Positions 31,950 through 41,300 of a stretch of DNA of 64,000 bases are shown in pieces. The stretch is taken from assembly GCF_025966695.1 (NCBI RefSeq), contig NZ_JAOEIY010000006.1, positions 248,001-312,000 on the forward strand, in the 5' to 3' direction. Source of the DNA: Stutzerimonas sp. S1 (GTDB lineage Bacteria; Pseudomonadota; Gammaproteobacteria; Pseudomonadales; Pseudomonadaceae). Position numbers and translations under genes: made by a program. The notes beneath the pieces were generated by a model. That model worked only from the letters and a program-made list of their open reading frames with translations, had not been told where the DNA came from and did no database searches. Position 1 is the first letter of the stretch, and every line of letters begins with the position of its first letter.

Positions 31950-32537
31950 TCACCCTGAGAGCATGCCGCTGAGGTTCAGCGCTTGGTAGACGGCATACAG
32001 CGCCAGCAGTGCGAAACCCGCGGCGGCGACCCGGCGAATCAGCGTCAGCGGCAAGCGGTCGGCGGCGAAGTGGCTGACCAGCACCACGGGCACATTGGCA
32101 ATCAGCATGCCGGCGGTGGTGCCGAGGATCACCAGCAGGAAGTCTGGATACTGAGCGGCGAGCATCACCGTGGCGATCTGCGTCTTGTCGCCCATCTCGG
32201 CAATGAAGAATGCGATCACGGTGGCGATGAACGGCCCATATGGGCGGCCCAGCTTGGTGTCGTCATCGTCCAGCTTGTCAGGCACCAGCGTCCATAGCGC
32301 GACGGCGGCGAAGCAGGCGGCGAGAATCCAGCTCAATACGGCAGGGGTGAACAGACTCGAGACCCAGTTACCCACCGCGCCGGCTGCTGTATGGTTCGCC
32401 AGAGTGGCGACCACGATGCCCCAGATGATCGGCCAGGGGCGTCGATAGCGGGCGGCGAGCAGAAGGGCGAGCAGTTGCGTCTTGTCGCCGATTTCGGCGA
32501 GCGCAACGATCAGGGTCGGGATGAAAAACGATTCCAA
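31950..32537 (-). CDS. TMEM165/GDT1 (UPF0016) manganese-type exporter
   Basis: A 195-residue inner-membrane protein made of two inverted repeats of three helices, each with the family motif: VALAEIGDKTQLLALLLAAR and AFFIAEMGDKTQIATVML. These acidic motifs bind Mn2+/Ca2+ in the family. The start is a TTG at 32537, chosen because GAGGAA lies eight bases before it and the protein then begins ESFFIPTLIVALAEIGDKTQ like homologues; ATG codons further up would add a non-hydrophobic leader that is riboswitch sequence. Control by the upstream yybP-ykoY riboswitch supports Mn2+ export. Confidence 0.9.
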   Translation of the reverse strand: MESFFIPTLIVALAEIGDKTQLLALLLAARYRRPWPIIWGIVVATLANHTAAGAVGNWVSSLFTPAVLSWILAACFAAVALWTLVPDKLDDDDTKLGRPYGPFIATVIAFFIAEMGDKTQIATVMLAAQYPDFLLVILGTTAGMLIANVPVVLVSHFAADRLPLTLIRRVAAAGFALLALYAVYQALNLSGMLSG

Positions 32538-32551
32538 GCGGATTTCCTCAA

Positions 32552-32615
32552 GGGCGGATCGACATAAACACCATGACATGCACAACCTCTCCGCCCCGGA
32601 TGAGGTGTTCATGCC
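32552..32615 (-). promoter_or_regulatory. expression platform of the manganese riboswitch
   Basis: Two long pairings share this leader. One joins GGGCGGA (32590-32596, minus strand) with TCCGCCC (32552-32558), the latter touching the GAGGAA ribosome site. The other joins GGCATGAACACC (32604-32615) with GGTGTTTATGTC (32561-32572). They cross each other, so they cannot both form as nested helices, which suits an on/off switch at translation. Confidence 0.55.
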
Positions 32616-32752
32616 ATGGGTCTTGTCAAACCGGCAGCGAAGCGTGGCTGGCACGATCGTGCGGTCGCATGCGCCATGGTCTGCCGACCAAGTATGTTGA
32701 CGCGTGCCGGGCGGGCTGGGCGCTCGCCGGAGACTACTCCCCCAAGGACGGG
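32616..32752 (-). ncRNA. yybP-ykoY manganese riboswitch aptamer
   Basis: Read on the minus strand, the conserved parts appear in order: CTTGGGGGAGTAG at 32744-32732, GCACGCGTCAACATACT at about 32707-32691, and TTTGACAAGACC at 32630-32619. GTCCTTG (32749-32743) and CAAGAC (32625-32620) can form the closing helix with one bulge. These are the two Mn-binding internal loops of the yybP-ykoY class. The next gene is a GDT1-type manganese exporter, as expected for this riboswitch. Confidence 0.88.
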
Positions 32753-32788
32753 CGCGAGTGTGCCCAAGCGCCGCGGATTTCGCAACCG

Positions 32789-33790
32789 CTACGCTGTGCG
32801 CACGGCACGGTAGATACGAAAACCGTCCGCCTCAGCCAGCGTCTCGCAGCGACCCAGATGGGCCTCGATCAGCGGTGGGTAGCGCAGGAAGGCATTGGCG
32901 ACCAGGCGCAGTTCGCCGTGGCGGGCCAGATGGCGCGCGGCCCGCTCGAGCAGCGCCTCGCTGGCCTGATAGCTGGTGTGCACCCCGTGATGAAAGGGCG
33001 GATTGCTGATGATCGCAGTCAGTTCGAACGGTGCCGCATCGATACCATCGCCGGCGATCAGCGTGCCGTTCAGTCCGTTGGCCGCCAAGGTCATCCGGCT
33101 GCTTTCGAGCGCGAAGGCGTCGACGTCCAGCAGGAACACCTCGCTCTGTGGGTAGCGCCGTTTCAGCACGGCACCGAGTACGCCCGCCCCGCAGCCGAAG
33201 TCCAGCAGGCGCCCGCTCGGTAGCTCGTCGAGGTGCTCGAGTAGCAGCGCACTGCCACGGTCGAGACGCCCGTGACTGAACACGCCGGGCAGGCTGACTA
33301 CCTGCAGCGGGCCGTCCGCCAGCACCAGGCTGAATCGCTCGGCGAGTGTCGCCAGGACTGGTGCGGCGGGTGCTTGTTCGACCTGCACCTGCCAAAGTTG
33401 GCAATGCCGTGCGCTGTCGAGCTTGCGCGTATGGCCGAAGGCAGCGAGCTGCCTGGCAGCGCGCTCGACGCCCGCGCGCTTCTCACCCACCAGGTACAGC
33501 GGCCGACCGGCGAGGCCGGCGGCGAGCGTCTGGAGCAGGTAGTCGGTGAGTTCACGAGATTTGGGCAGATACAGCACCGCCGCATCGAACGTAGCTGCCG
33601 GTGCCTCGACTCCGAAACTGCACCGGCCGGGAAAGCGCTCATCGAGCGTACGCTGTTCGCCGGCGTGCCAGCTCCAACCGAGCGCCGCCGGCCACTGGCC
33701 GAGCAGGTCATCGGCCGGCAAGCCGGCAAGCAGTATCCGGCCGGTGAACAGGTCTGCCTGGCGTAGCAGGACTTCGCTTCGGGGATCCAT
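32789..33790 (-). CDS. rsmC: 16S rRNA (guanine1207-N2)-methyltransferase RsmC
   Basis: A 333-residue two-domain enzyme that methylates G1207 in 16S rRNA of the small subunit. The N-terminal half is the degenerate domain typical of RsmC (ASEVLLR-like [31 protein letters not shown]), the C-terminal half has the SAM loop [13 protein letters not shown] and the catalytic [14 protein letters not shown]. The order and many words match E. coli RsmC. The riboswitch begins about 40 bases after its stop on the same strand. Confidence 0.92.
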   Translation of the reverse strand: MDPRSEVLLRQADLFTGRILLAGLPADDLLGQWPAALGWSWHAGEQRTLDERFPGRCSFGVEAPAATFDAAVLYLPKSRELTDYLLQTLAAGLAGRPLYLVGEKRAGVERAARQLAAFGHTRKLDSARHCQLWQVQVEQAPAAPVLATLAERFSLVLADGPLQVVSLPGVFSHGRLDRGSALLLEHLDELPSGRLLDFGCGAGVLGAVLKRRYPQSEVFLLDVDAFALESSRMTLAANGLNGTLIAGDGIDAAPFELTAIISNPPFHHGVHTSYQASEALLERAARHLARHGELRLVANAFLRYPPLIEAHLGRCETLAEADGFRIYRAVRTA

Positions 33791-33853
33791 GAGGCCTCCG
33801 CAAAAAAGCCGGGAGCTTAGCAGCGTTCCCCGCTCGATACATCGACTGGCGCG

Positions 33854-34816
33854 TCAGCCGACCCGGCGTAGCGGTGTTCTGGCGAAGAACGCGGCGGCAT
33901 TCTCCGCCAGCTGGCCGATGATGCGCTGGCGCGCTTCGCGACTGCCCCAGGCACTATGTGGCGTGACGATCAGGCGCGGCACATCCGGCGCCAGTAGCGG
34001 GTTGTCGTCACGCGGCGGTTCGCTGGTCAGTACATCGGTGGCTGCGCCACCCAGGTGTCCGCGGCGCAGCGTATCGGCCAGTGCCTGTTCGTCGACCAGA
34101 CCGCCGCGCGCGGCGTTGATCAGAAAGGCGCTGGGTTTCATCAGCTGCAGTTCGCGAGCGCCAATCAGATTGCGGGTCTGTTCGGTTAGCGGGCAGTGCA
34201 ATGTCAGCGCATCGACCTGCGGCAGCAGCTCGTCGAGGTCCAGGCGTCCCGGGCGCGGCGGCCGTCCCGGCAGGTTGCCGACCAGCACGCGCATGCCGAA
34301 GGCTTCGGCCAGGCGTGCCACCGCGCTGCCCAGCTCGCCTTGACCGAGCAGGCCGAGCGTCTTGCCATCCAGTTCGACGATGGGGAAGTCCAGCAGGCAG
34401 AACTGCCCGCTTCGCTGCCAGCGGCCGTCAGCGACCGCCGCCTGGTAATCCGGCAGACGGGTGGCCAGAGCCAGTAGCAACATCAGGGTGTGCTGCGCCA
34501 CCGTAGGAGTACCGTAGGCTTGGCAGTTGCATACGGTGATGCCGCGTCGGCGCGCCGCTGCCAGATCGATGTTGTTGACACCGGTGGCGGCGACCAGAAT
34601 CAGCTTGAGCTCGGGGCAGCGCTCAAGCGTTTCCTCAGTCAGTGCAACCTTGTTGACGATCGCCACCTGTGCGCCCTGCAGACGCTCGCTTACCTGTTCT
34701 GCTGCGCTTAGCGTGTGGCAGGTCAGATCATCGAAGGCCGCCTGCAGAGCGGTGAGGTCAAGATCGCCCTGGTCGAGTGGTGCGAGATCGAGAAACACGG
34801 CGCGGCAACTGGTCAT
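33854..34816 (-). CDS. D-2-hydroxyacid dehydrogenase (hydroxypyruvate reductase-like)
   Basis: A 320-residue NAD(P)-dependent enzyme: catalytic N-terminal half, Rossmann loop LLGQGELGSAVA, the Arg block NAARGGLVDEQAL, and the catalytic His in TPHSAWGS. Length and the VAATGVNNID segment suit the glycerate dehydrogenase/hydroxypyruvate reductase subgroup, but glyoxylate or other 2-oxoacids remain possible. AAAGG precedes the ATG at 34816; further upstream codons in frame lack a site. Divergent from the LysE gene. Confidence 0.85.
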   Translation of the reverse strand: MTSCRAVFLDLAPLDQGDLDLTALQAAFDDLTCHTLSAAEQVSERLQGAQVAIVNKVALTEETLERCPELKLILVAATGVNNIDLAAARRRGITVCNCQAYGTPTVAQHTLMLLLALATRLPDYQAAVADGRWQRSGQFCLLDFPIVELDGKTLGLLGQGELGSAVARLAEAFGMRVLVGNLPGRPPRPGRLDLDELLPQVDALTLHCPLTEQTRNLIGARELQLMKPSAFLINAARGGLVDEQALADTLRRGHLGGAATDVLTSEPPRDDNPLLAPDVPRLIVTPHSAWGSREARQRIIGQLAENAAAFFARTPLRRVG

Positions 34817-34886
34817 CAACTGTACCTTTCGAAGGGGCCGTTGCTGGTCGACAATGCAGCCCGGCATGAATGAGCGGAGGTGAACT

Positions 34887-35516
34887 GTGTACTGGATGGA
34901 ATTTCTGACCGTGGCGCTGGTACATCTGCTCGCGGTGGCCAGTCCCGGTCCGGATTTCGCGGTGGTGGTGCGCGAGAGCGTGACGCAGGGGCGTCGTGCC
35001 GGCAGTTGGACCGCGCTGGGTGTCGGCTGCGGTATTTTCCTGCACGTAGCCTACTCCCTGCTCGGGATCGGCCTGATCGTCTCGCAGTCGATCGTGCTGT
35101 TCAACCTCTTCAAATGGCTCGCCGCGGCATATCTGCTCTATCTGGGCTGGCGTGCGCTGCAGGCGCGCCCGCTGTCGGTTGCCGAGCTGGACGCTGCGCA
35201 GAACGTTCCGGAACGCTCGGCGGGCAAGGCATTCGTCATCGGTTTCGTCACCAACGGCCTGAATCCGAAGGCGACGCTGTTCTTCCTGTCGTTATTCACG
35301 GTGGTGATCGACCCCGATACACCCTTGCTGGTGCAGGCCGGCTACGGCATCTACCTGGCGCTGGCGACCACGGGCTGGTTCTGCCTGGTGGCCTGGCTGT
35401 TCAGCCGAGCGCGCGTACGCGCTGGCTTTGCGCGCATGGGGCACTGGTTCGACCGTGCGACCGGCGCGGTGCTGATCGGGCTCGGTGCTCGTCTGGCTTT
35501 CAGTGAAATGCGCTAG
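34887..35516 (+). CDS. LysE/RhtB-family amino acid exporter
   Basis: A 209-residue inner-membrane protein with six hydrophobic segments and the family signature SPGPDFAVVVRESVTQGRRAG near residue 20. The family exports homoserine, threonine, lysine or related compounds. The start is taken as GTG 34887 because GGAGG lies six bases before it; an ATG at 34896 would leave 15 bases, too many. It diverges from the D-2-hydroxyacid dehydrogenase gene across 70 bases. Confidence 0.85.
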   Translation: MYWMEFLTVALVHLLAVASPGPDFAVVVRESVTQGRRAGSWTALGVGCGIFLHVAYSLLGIGLIVSQSIVLFNLFKWLAAAYLLYLGWRALQARPLSVAELDAAQNVPERSAGKAFVIGFVTNGLNPKATLFFLSLFTVVIDPDTPLLVQAGYGIYLALATTGWFCLVAWLFSRARVRAGFARMGHWFDRATGAVLIGLGARLAFSEMR

Positions 35517-35620
35517 AGCCACGCCATGTGGGCAAAAGAAAATCCTCCTTTGGACTGATTTAGCGGTGCCCCTGACGCTCTAGAGTGCAGCCTACAACTC
35601 CAAGAAAACAGGATGCCCTC

Positions 35621-37303
35621 ATGTTGCAGACCCGTGTGATCAAGCCGGCCGCCAATGCCTATTCGTACCCGTTGTTGATCAAACGCCTGCTGTTGTCGGG
35701 GCTGCGCTACGAGCGCAGCCGCGAGATCGTCTATCGCGACCAGCTGCGTTTCGACTATCGCACCCTCAATGAGCGCATCGCGCGGTTGGCCAATGTGCTG
35801 ACCGAGGCCGGCGTCAAGCCGGGCGACACCGTGGCGGTGATGGACTGGGACAGTCATCGCTACCTCGAGTGCATGTTCGCCATCCCGATGATTGGCGCCG
35901 TGGTACACACCATCAACGTGCGCCTTTCGCCAGACCAGATCCTCTACACCATGAATCATGCCGAGGATCGCTTCGTACTGGTGAACAGCGAGTTCGTGCC
36001 GCTGTATCAGGCGATCGCCGGGCAGCTGACCACGGTGCAGAAGACGCTGCTGCTCAGCGATGGCGGTGCGCACGAGGTGGGACTGCCCGATTGTGTCGGC
36101 GAGTACGAGAGCCTGCTGGCCGCCGCCGCGCCGAGCTACGATTTCCCCGACTTCGACGAGGACTCGGTCGCCACCACCTTTTACACCACCGGCACCACCG
36201 GCAATCCGAAGGGCGTCTACTTCACGCACCGCCAACTGGTGCTGCATACCCTGGCGGCGGCAGTGACCGTCAGCGCGCGGGAGAATCCGCGGCTGATGGG
36301 TTCCGGCGACGTCTACATGCCGATCACGCCGATGTTCCACGTGCATGCCTGGGGCCTGCCTTACGTCGCCACCATGCTCGGCCTCAAGCAGGTCTATCCC
36401 GGGCGCTACGACCCGGATTTCCTCATCGAACTATGGCGCCGCGAGCAGGTGACCTTCTCCCATTGCGTGCCGACCATCGTGCAGATGCTGCTCAATGCCA
36501 AGGCCGCCCAGGGTGTCGACTTCAGTGGCTGGAAGATCACCATTGGCGGTAGCGCGCTGACCCGCGGGCTCTACGACACCGCCAAGTCCCGCGGAATGAA
36601 CCTGATCGCCGCCTACGGCATGTCGGAAACCTGCCCGCTGATCTCCGGTGCGCACATCAATGACGAGTTGCTCGCCGCCGACGACGAAACCCGCAGCCGC
36701 TATCACCTCAAGGCAGGCGTACCGGTAGTGCTGGTGGATGCCGCGATCCAGGCTCCGGATGGCAGTTTCCTGCCGGCCGATGGCCAGTCACAGGGCGAGC
36801 TGGTGCTGCGCGCGCCCTGGCTGACCCAGGGCTATTTCAATGAGCCGGAAAAGAGCGAGGAACTCTGGGCCGGTGGCTGGCTGCATACCGGTGACGTGGC
36901 GGTGATCGATGAGATGAGCAACATCGACATCCGCGACCGACTCAAGGACGTGATCAAGACCGGCGGCGAGTGGCTTTCCTCCCTGGCACTCGAGGGCCTG
37001 ATCAGCCGCCACGAGGCGGTGCGCGAGGTGGCCGTGGTCGGCGTGCCGGATGAGCGCTGGGGCGAACGTCCGTTCGCACTGCTGGTGCTTGGCGAGGGCC
37101 AGAAGCTGACGGCGCAGGAGCTCAAGGCGTTTCTCGAGCCGGCGGTGGCGCAGGGGCATATCAACAAATGGGCGATCCCACAGCAGATCGCCGTGGTTGG
37201 CGAAATCCCCAAGACCAGCGTCGGCAAGCTGGACAAGAAACGCATCCGGCAGGAGATCGCACGCTGGCTGGAGGCGGGCAGCACGGCGATTTCCTCGCTC
37301 TGA
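35621..37303 (+). CDS. fatty acid:CoA ligase, AlkK-type
   Basis: A 560-residue AMP-forming ligase that activates fatty acids to acyl-CoA. It has the P-loop YTTGTTGNPKG, the YGMSETCP motif, the GDVA...DRLKDVIKTGGEW hinge and the C-terminal catalytic Lys in KTSVGKLDKKRIR. Words such as VPMFHV-like ITPMFHVHAWGLPY match the medium-chain ligase AlkK group. AGGA precedes the ATG at 35621. It stands alone and is followed by a very long hairpin. Confidence 0.88.
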   Translation: MLQTRVIKPAANAYSYPLLIKRLLLSGLRYERSREIVYRDQLRFDYRTLNERIARLANVLTEAGVKPGDTVAVMDWDSHRYLECMFAIPMIGAVVHTINVRLSPDQILYTMNHAEDRFVLVNSEFVPLYQAIAGQLTTVQKTLLLSDGGAHEVGLPDCVGEYESLLAAAAPSYDFPDFDEDSVATTFYTTGTTGNPKGVYFTHRQLVLHTLAAAVTVSARENPRLMGSGDVYMPITPMFHVHAWGLPYVATMLGLKQVYPGRYDPDFLIELWRREQVTFSHCVPTIVQMLLNAKAAQGVDFSGWKITIGGSALTRGLYDTAKSRGMNLIAAYGMSETCPLISGAHINDELLAADDETRSRYHLKAGVPVVLVDAAIQAPDGSFLPADGQSQGELVLRAPWLTQGYFNEPEKSEELWAGGWLHTGDVAVIDEMSNIDIRDRLKDVIKTGGEWLSSLALEGLISRHEAVREVAVVGVPDERWGERPFALLVLGEGQKLTAQELKAFLEPAVAQGHINKWAIPQQIAVVGEIPKTSVGKLDKKRIRQEIARWLEAGSTAISSL

Positions 37304-37351
37304 TGATGGCCCATGCCGGCTGACCCACGCGCCAGCGCGGTTCAGTCCGGC

Positions 37352-37397
37352 GCCGCAGCTGCAGCCCGGCTCTGCACATCCGGGCTGCAGCTGCGGC
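37352..37397. repeat. 18-base perfect hairpin downstream of the acyl-CoA ligase
   Basis: The arms 37352-37369 and 37380-37397 are perfectly complementary over 18 bases (GCCGCAGCTGCAGCCCGG and its complement) with a 10-base loop. There is no T run. It could be a transcription end helped by Rho, a 3' stabiliser, or a REP-like element. Confidence 0.7.
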
Positions 37398-37534
37398 GGC
37401 AGACATGCTGCGGCAGCTTTTCCGGCGCCGTTCCTGTTTGCCGAGGTTTCCGGTGTTAATCTAGCCGCGCATTGCGACCCGTCCTCGAACGAGCGGACGA
37501 CGGGCTGATTACCGACGAAATGAAGGATGTGCTT

Positions 37535-38191
37535 ATGAAAATGCTGAGTAACCTGGCTGTCTTCGCTGCGGGCGCCGCTCTGCTGGTCGGCTGTACCACC
37601 AATCCCTATACCGGTGAGCGCGAGGCCGGCAAGGCGGGAATCTACGGCGGCATCGGTGCAGTCAGCGGTGCGGTGATCGGTGCGGCGACGTCCAGCAAAA
37701 AGGATCGCACCAAGGGGGCGCTGATCGGCGCAGCGGTCGGCGGTGCGGCCGGTGGCGGTTACGGCTACTACGTCGATACTCAGGAAGCCAAGCTGCGCCA
37801 GACGCTGCAGGGCACTGGCGTGCAGGTGCAGCGCAACGGCGACAACCTGACGCTGATCATGCCGGGCAACATCACCTTCGCCAGCAACTCGGCCGACATT
37901 TCCAGCAACTTCTACCCGACCCTCAATTCGCTGGTGCAGGTGTTCAAGGAATTCGACAAGAACGGTGTCGATATCGTCGGGCACACCGACAGCACCGGCT
38001 CGCTGCAGCTGAACCAGGATCTGTCCAATCGCCGCGCGCAGAGCGTTGCGTCCTATCTGATCAGCAACGGCGTGTCGCCATCGCGCATTTCCGCGGCAGG
38101 TGTCGGCCCGAGCCAGCCGATCGCGAGCAACGATACGGCGGCCGGCCGCGCCCAGAACCGTCGTGTAGAAATCAATCTGCGCCCGCTGTAA
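37535..38191 (+). CDS. yiaD: OmpA-domain outer membrane lipoprotein, YiaD-like
   Basis: A 218-residue lipoprotein: lipobox LVGC, then TTNPYTGEREAGKAG, a glycine-zipper helix pair (residues about 30-80), and a peptidoglycan-binding OmpA domain (NITFASNSADISSNFYPTLN, VDIVGHTDSTGS, NRRVEINLRPL). The order and wording closely follow E. coli YiaD. AAGGA lies seven bases before the ATG at 37535, which is preferred over other in-frame codons. Confidence 0.88.
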   Translation: MKMLSNLAVFAAGAALLVGCTTNPYTGEREAGKAGIYGGIGAVSGAVIGAATSSKKDRTKGALIGAAVGGAAGGGYGYYVDTQEAKLRQTLQGTGVQVQRNGDNLTLIMPGNITFASNSADISSNFYPTLNSLVQVFKEFDKNGVDIVGHTDSTGSLQLNQDLSNRRAQSVASYLISNGVSPSRISAAGVGPSQPIASNDTAAGRAQNRRVEINLRPL

Positions 38192-38342
38192 ACCTGCGAT
38201 AGCCGGCGGGGCCGCAACGGCCCTGCCTTTGCCGGGAAACCGGCGCCATAGAATGTTCAAGCCCTTCGATCTGCGGAACCTCTGCCTGCTTCGTGACTCT
38301 CAAGCACTTGAAGCACGCCAGTAGTGGCGCAGAGGAGGTCGA

Positions 38343-41300
38343 ATGGATGATCGTCCCGCTCTCCATTCCCGCAAGCCTTGGCTGCCGCTGATCGTCACGC
38401 TGGCGCTGATGGCCGGGCTCGGTGGATGGATCGGCTGGCAATGGCATGCTCAGGAAACGCGCAATCGGGCCGAGCAGGAGCAGCGCTTCACCTTTGCGGT
38501 CGATGATATCGAGCGCACTCTGCGCGAGCGCATGCGTGCCTATGAGATGGTCCTGCGTGGCGTGGCCGGACTATTTGCCGGCAGCGACGGTGTCTCCCTC
38601 GAGGAGTGGGTGCGCGCCTCCGACCAGCTGCAGTTGCAGGATTTCTACCCGGGCATCCAGGCGGTCGCGCTGGCCCGCTATGCCACCGACGAGACGCTCG
38701 AGACAACTCTGGAGGCTATCCGCCAGTCCGGCCGTTCGCGTTTTCGCATGTATCCGCCTGGCCAGCGCGGCGAGTACCTGTTCGTCGACTACATCCATCC
38801 CACCGACTGGCGCAACCGACGGGTGCTGGGCTTCGACATGTTCAGCGAGACGACCCGGCGCGAAGCGATCGTGGCGGCGCGCAACAGTGGCAATCCGGTG
38901 CTGACCGGGCCGTTGCGGCTCAAGCAGGAAACCGAACAGAACATCCAGACTGGCGTCCTGCTCTATCTTCCGGTGTATGTGCCGAACGCTCCGGCCACCA
39001 CGGAGGAGGAGCGCCAGCGCGCGTTTCTCGGCACTCTGCACGGTGCGTTCCGGCTGACCGATCTGATGGAGGGCATCCTAGGTTCGCGCAGCAGCGCACT
39101 GCAGTTACAGCTGTACGATGCCGCCGAGCCGGCCATACCGCTGCTCGCGGGGCGCGGTCCGGTCAGTACCGATGCCGGTTTCCGCCGCACTCGCAACATC
39201 TACATGTACGGCCGCAGCTGGCAACTCAAGGTCGCCAGCACGCCCGAGTACGAGGCCGTGCTACGTCACAGCAACCGAACCTTCAACCTGTTCTCACCAC
39301 TGATCGCGGCAGCGCTGTTTTCGTTGCTGGTCGGCGGCTATCTGTATCTGCGCGAGCGGGCGCTGCGTGCCAGCCAGTTGCTCAGCCTGCAGTCACAGGA
39401 GCGCGAGGCACGCTTCCGCCAGTTGATCGAGCAGCTGCCGGTGGCGACGTTGTTGTGCAACGCTGCCGGCCGCATCGAACTGGCCAACCAGAGTGCCGCC
39501 AGCCTGCTCGGGAGTAGTGCGGCGCTGCTCGCGGGCGAGCGGGTCAGCCGCTACCTGCCGAGCCTGTCGGCGGATGGCTCGCTGGCTCAGCAGAGCGGGC
39601 TCGCTCAGCAGGAAACGCAGGCACTGCGCGAAGACGCGAGCCCGGTGCCGGTGGCCCTCAGCCTGACCAGCTTCAACCACGATGATGCGCGTTACTACGT
39701 ACTCAATCTGCTCGATCTGCAGGCCCGCAAGCGCGACGAGGAACGCTTTCGCAATGTGGTCGAAGCCTCGCCGAATGCCTTCGTACTGGTCGATAGCGAA
39801 GGGCGGATTGTCATGGTCAACCGTCAGACCGAGCTGCTGTTCGGCTATGGCCGTCAGGAAATGCTCGGCCAGCCGGTGGAACTGCTGTTGCCGGAAGCAG
39901 CCCGTGAGGCCCATAGCGGGCTGCGCCAAGGTTACACGGAGCACCCCGAACCGCGGCGGATGGGCGGCAATCGTGAACTCTTCGGTCGCCACCGCGATGG
40001 TAGCGCGGTGCCGGTGGAGATCGGGCTGTCGCCGTTGCGCAGTGGCGACGAGCAGCTGGTGCAGGCGGTGATCATCGATATCAGCCATCGCAAGGCCGCT
40101 GAACGCCGCCTGCGCGACCAGGCCGATCAGTTGGCGGTCGCCAATCGCTACAAGTCGGAGTTCCTCGCCAACATGTCCCACGAGCTGCGCACGCCGCTCA
40201 ACAGCATCCTGATTCTCAGCGACCAGTTGCGCCAGAATGGCAGCGGCAACCTCAATGAAAAGCAGGTCCGGCACGCCGATATCATCCACCGCGCCGGTCA
40301 CGACCTGCTGCAGCTGATCAACGATGTGCTGGACCTGGCCAAGATCGAGTCCGGGCACATGCAGCTCAAGCGCGAACCGCTGAACCTGCGCGAGCTGCTG
40401 GCGGATGTCGAAGCGTCGCACGCGCCGATGGCACAGCAGAAAGGGCTGCAGCTGACGGTGGAGATCGCAGCGGGTGTGCCCGAAACGCTGAACAGCGACC
40501 GCGTTCGCCTGCAGCAGATTCTGCATAACCTGCTGACCAACGCGCTGAAGTTCACCGAACAAGGCGAAGTGCAGTTGCTGGTGCGCTGCAAGGATCCGCT
40601 TGGCGCCGGCGGTAGCTGCGAAGCCCTGCAGATTCAGGTGCGTGATACCGGCATTGGCATCGCCAAAGACCAGCACGAACGGATCTTCCAGGCGTTCCAG
40701 CAGATCGACGGCTCGATCAGTCGGCAGTACGGCGGGACCGGCCTGGGGCTGGCGATCACCCAGCAACTGGTGGCGGTGCTCGGGGGGCGCGTCGAGGTGG
40801 AAAGCGCACCGGGACGCGGCTCCTGTTTCACTGTCGAGTTCCCGGTGCCGCCGGGCGAGGCGCCCGTCACGCTCGATGTTCCGGCCGCGCGTCCGGTTCT
40901 GCGCGGCAATCCGGAGCCGAATTTGCTGATCATCGAGGACGATGCCGATTTCGCTTCGGTGCTGGACGAGGTTGGTCAGGGGCACGGTTTTGTCAGCACT
41001 GTCTGCGGCACCGGCACCGAGGGGCTGGCGGCACTGCGCACGCAGCGCTTCGCCGCGGTTATTCTGGACATTCTGCTGCCCGATCTCAGTGGCTGGCAGG
41101 TGTACCGTGAGCTGCGTGCCGATGAGCATCTGCAGGGCATGCCGGTGGCGATCATTTCCTGCGTGCCGCAGCCTCACGAATGGCACGACGACAATGCGCG
41201 CTATCTGGTCAAACCGGTCGCCCAGGCGACCCTGGAGCAGCTTTTCATCGAGCTGCGCCGGCAGGGGCACAACCCGCTGCGGTTGCTGCTGGTGGAGGGC

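Noticed and set aside
39393..41270. 625-codon open frame antisense to the hybrid kinase
   Set aside because: Typical GC-rich antisense shadow: low-complexity His/Gln/Arg/Gly composition, no domain, and a well-supported kinase on the other strand.
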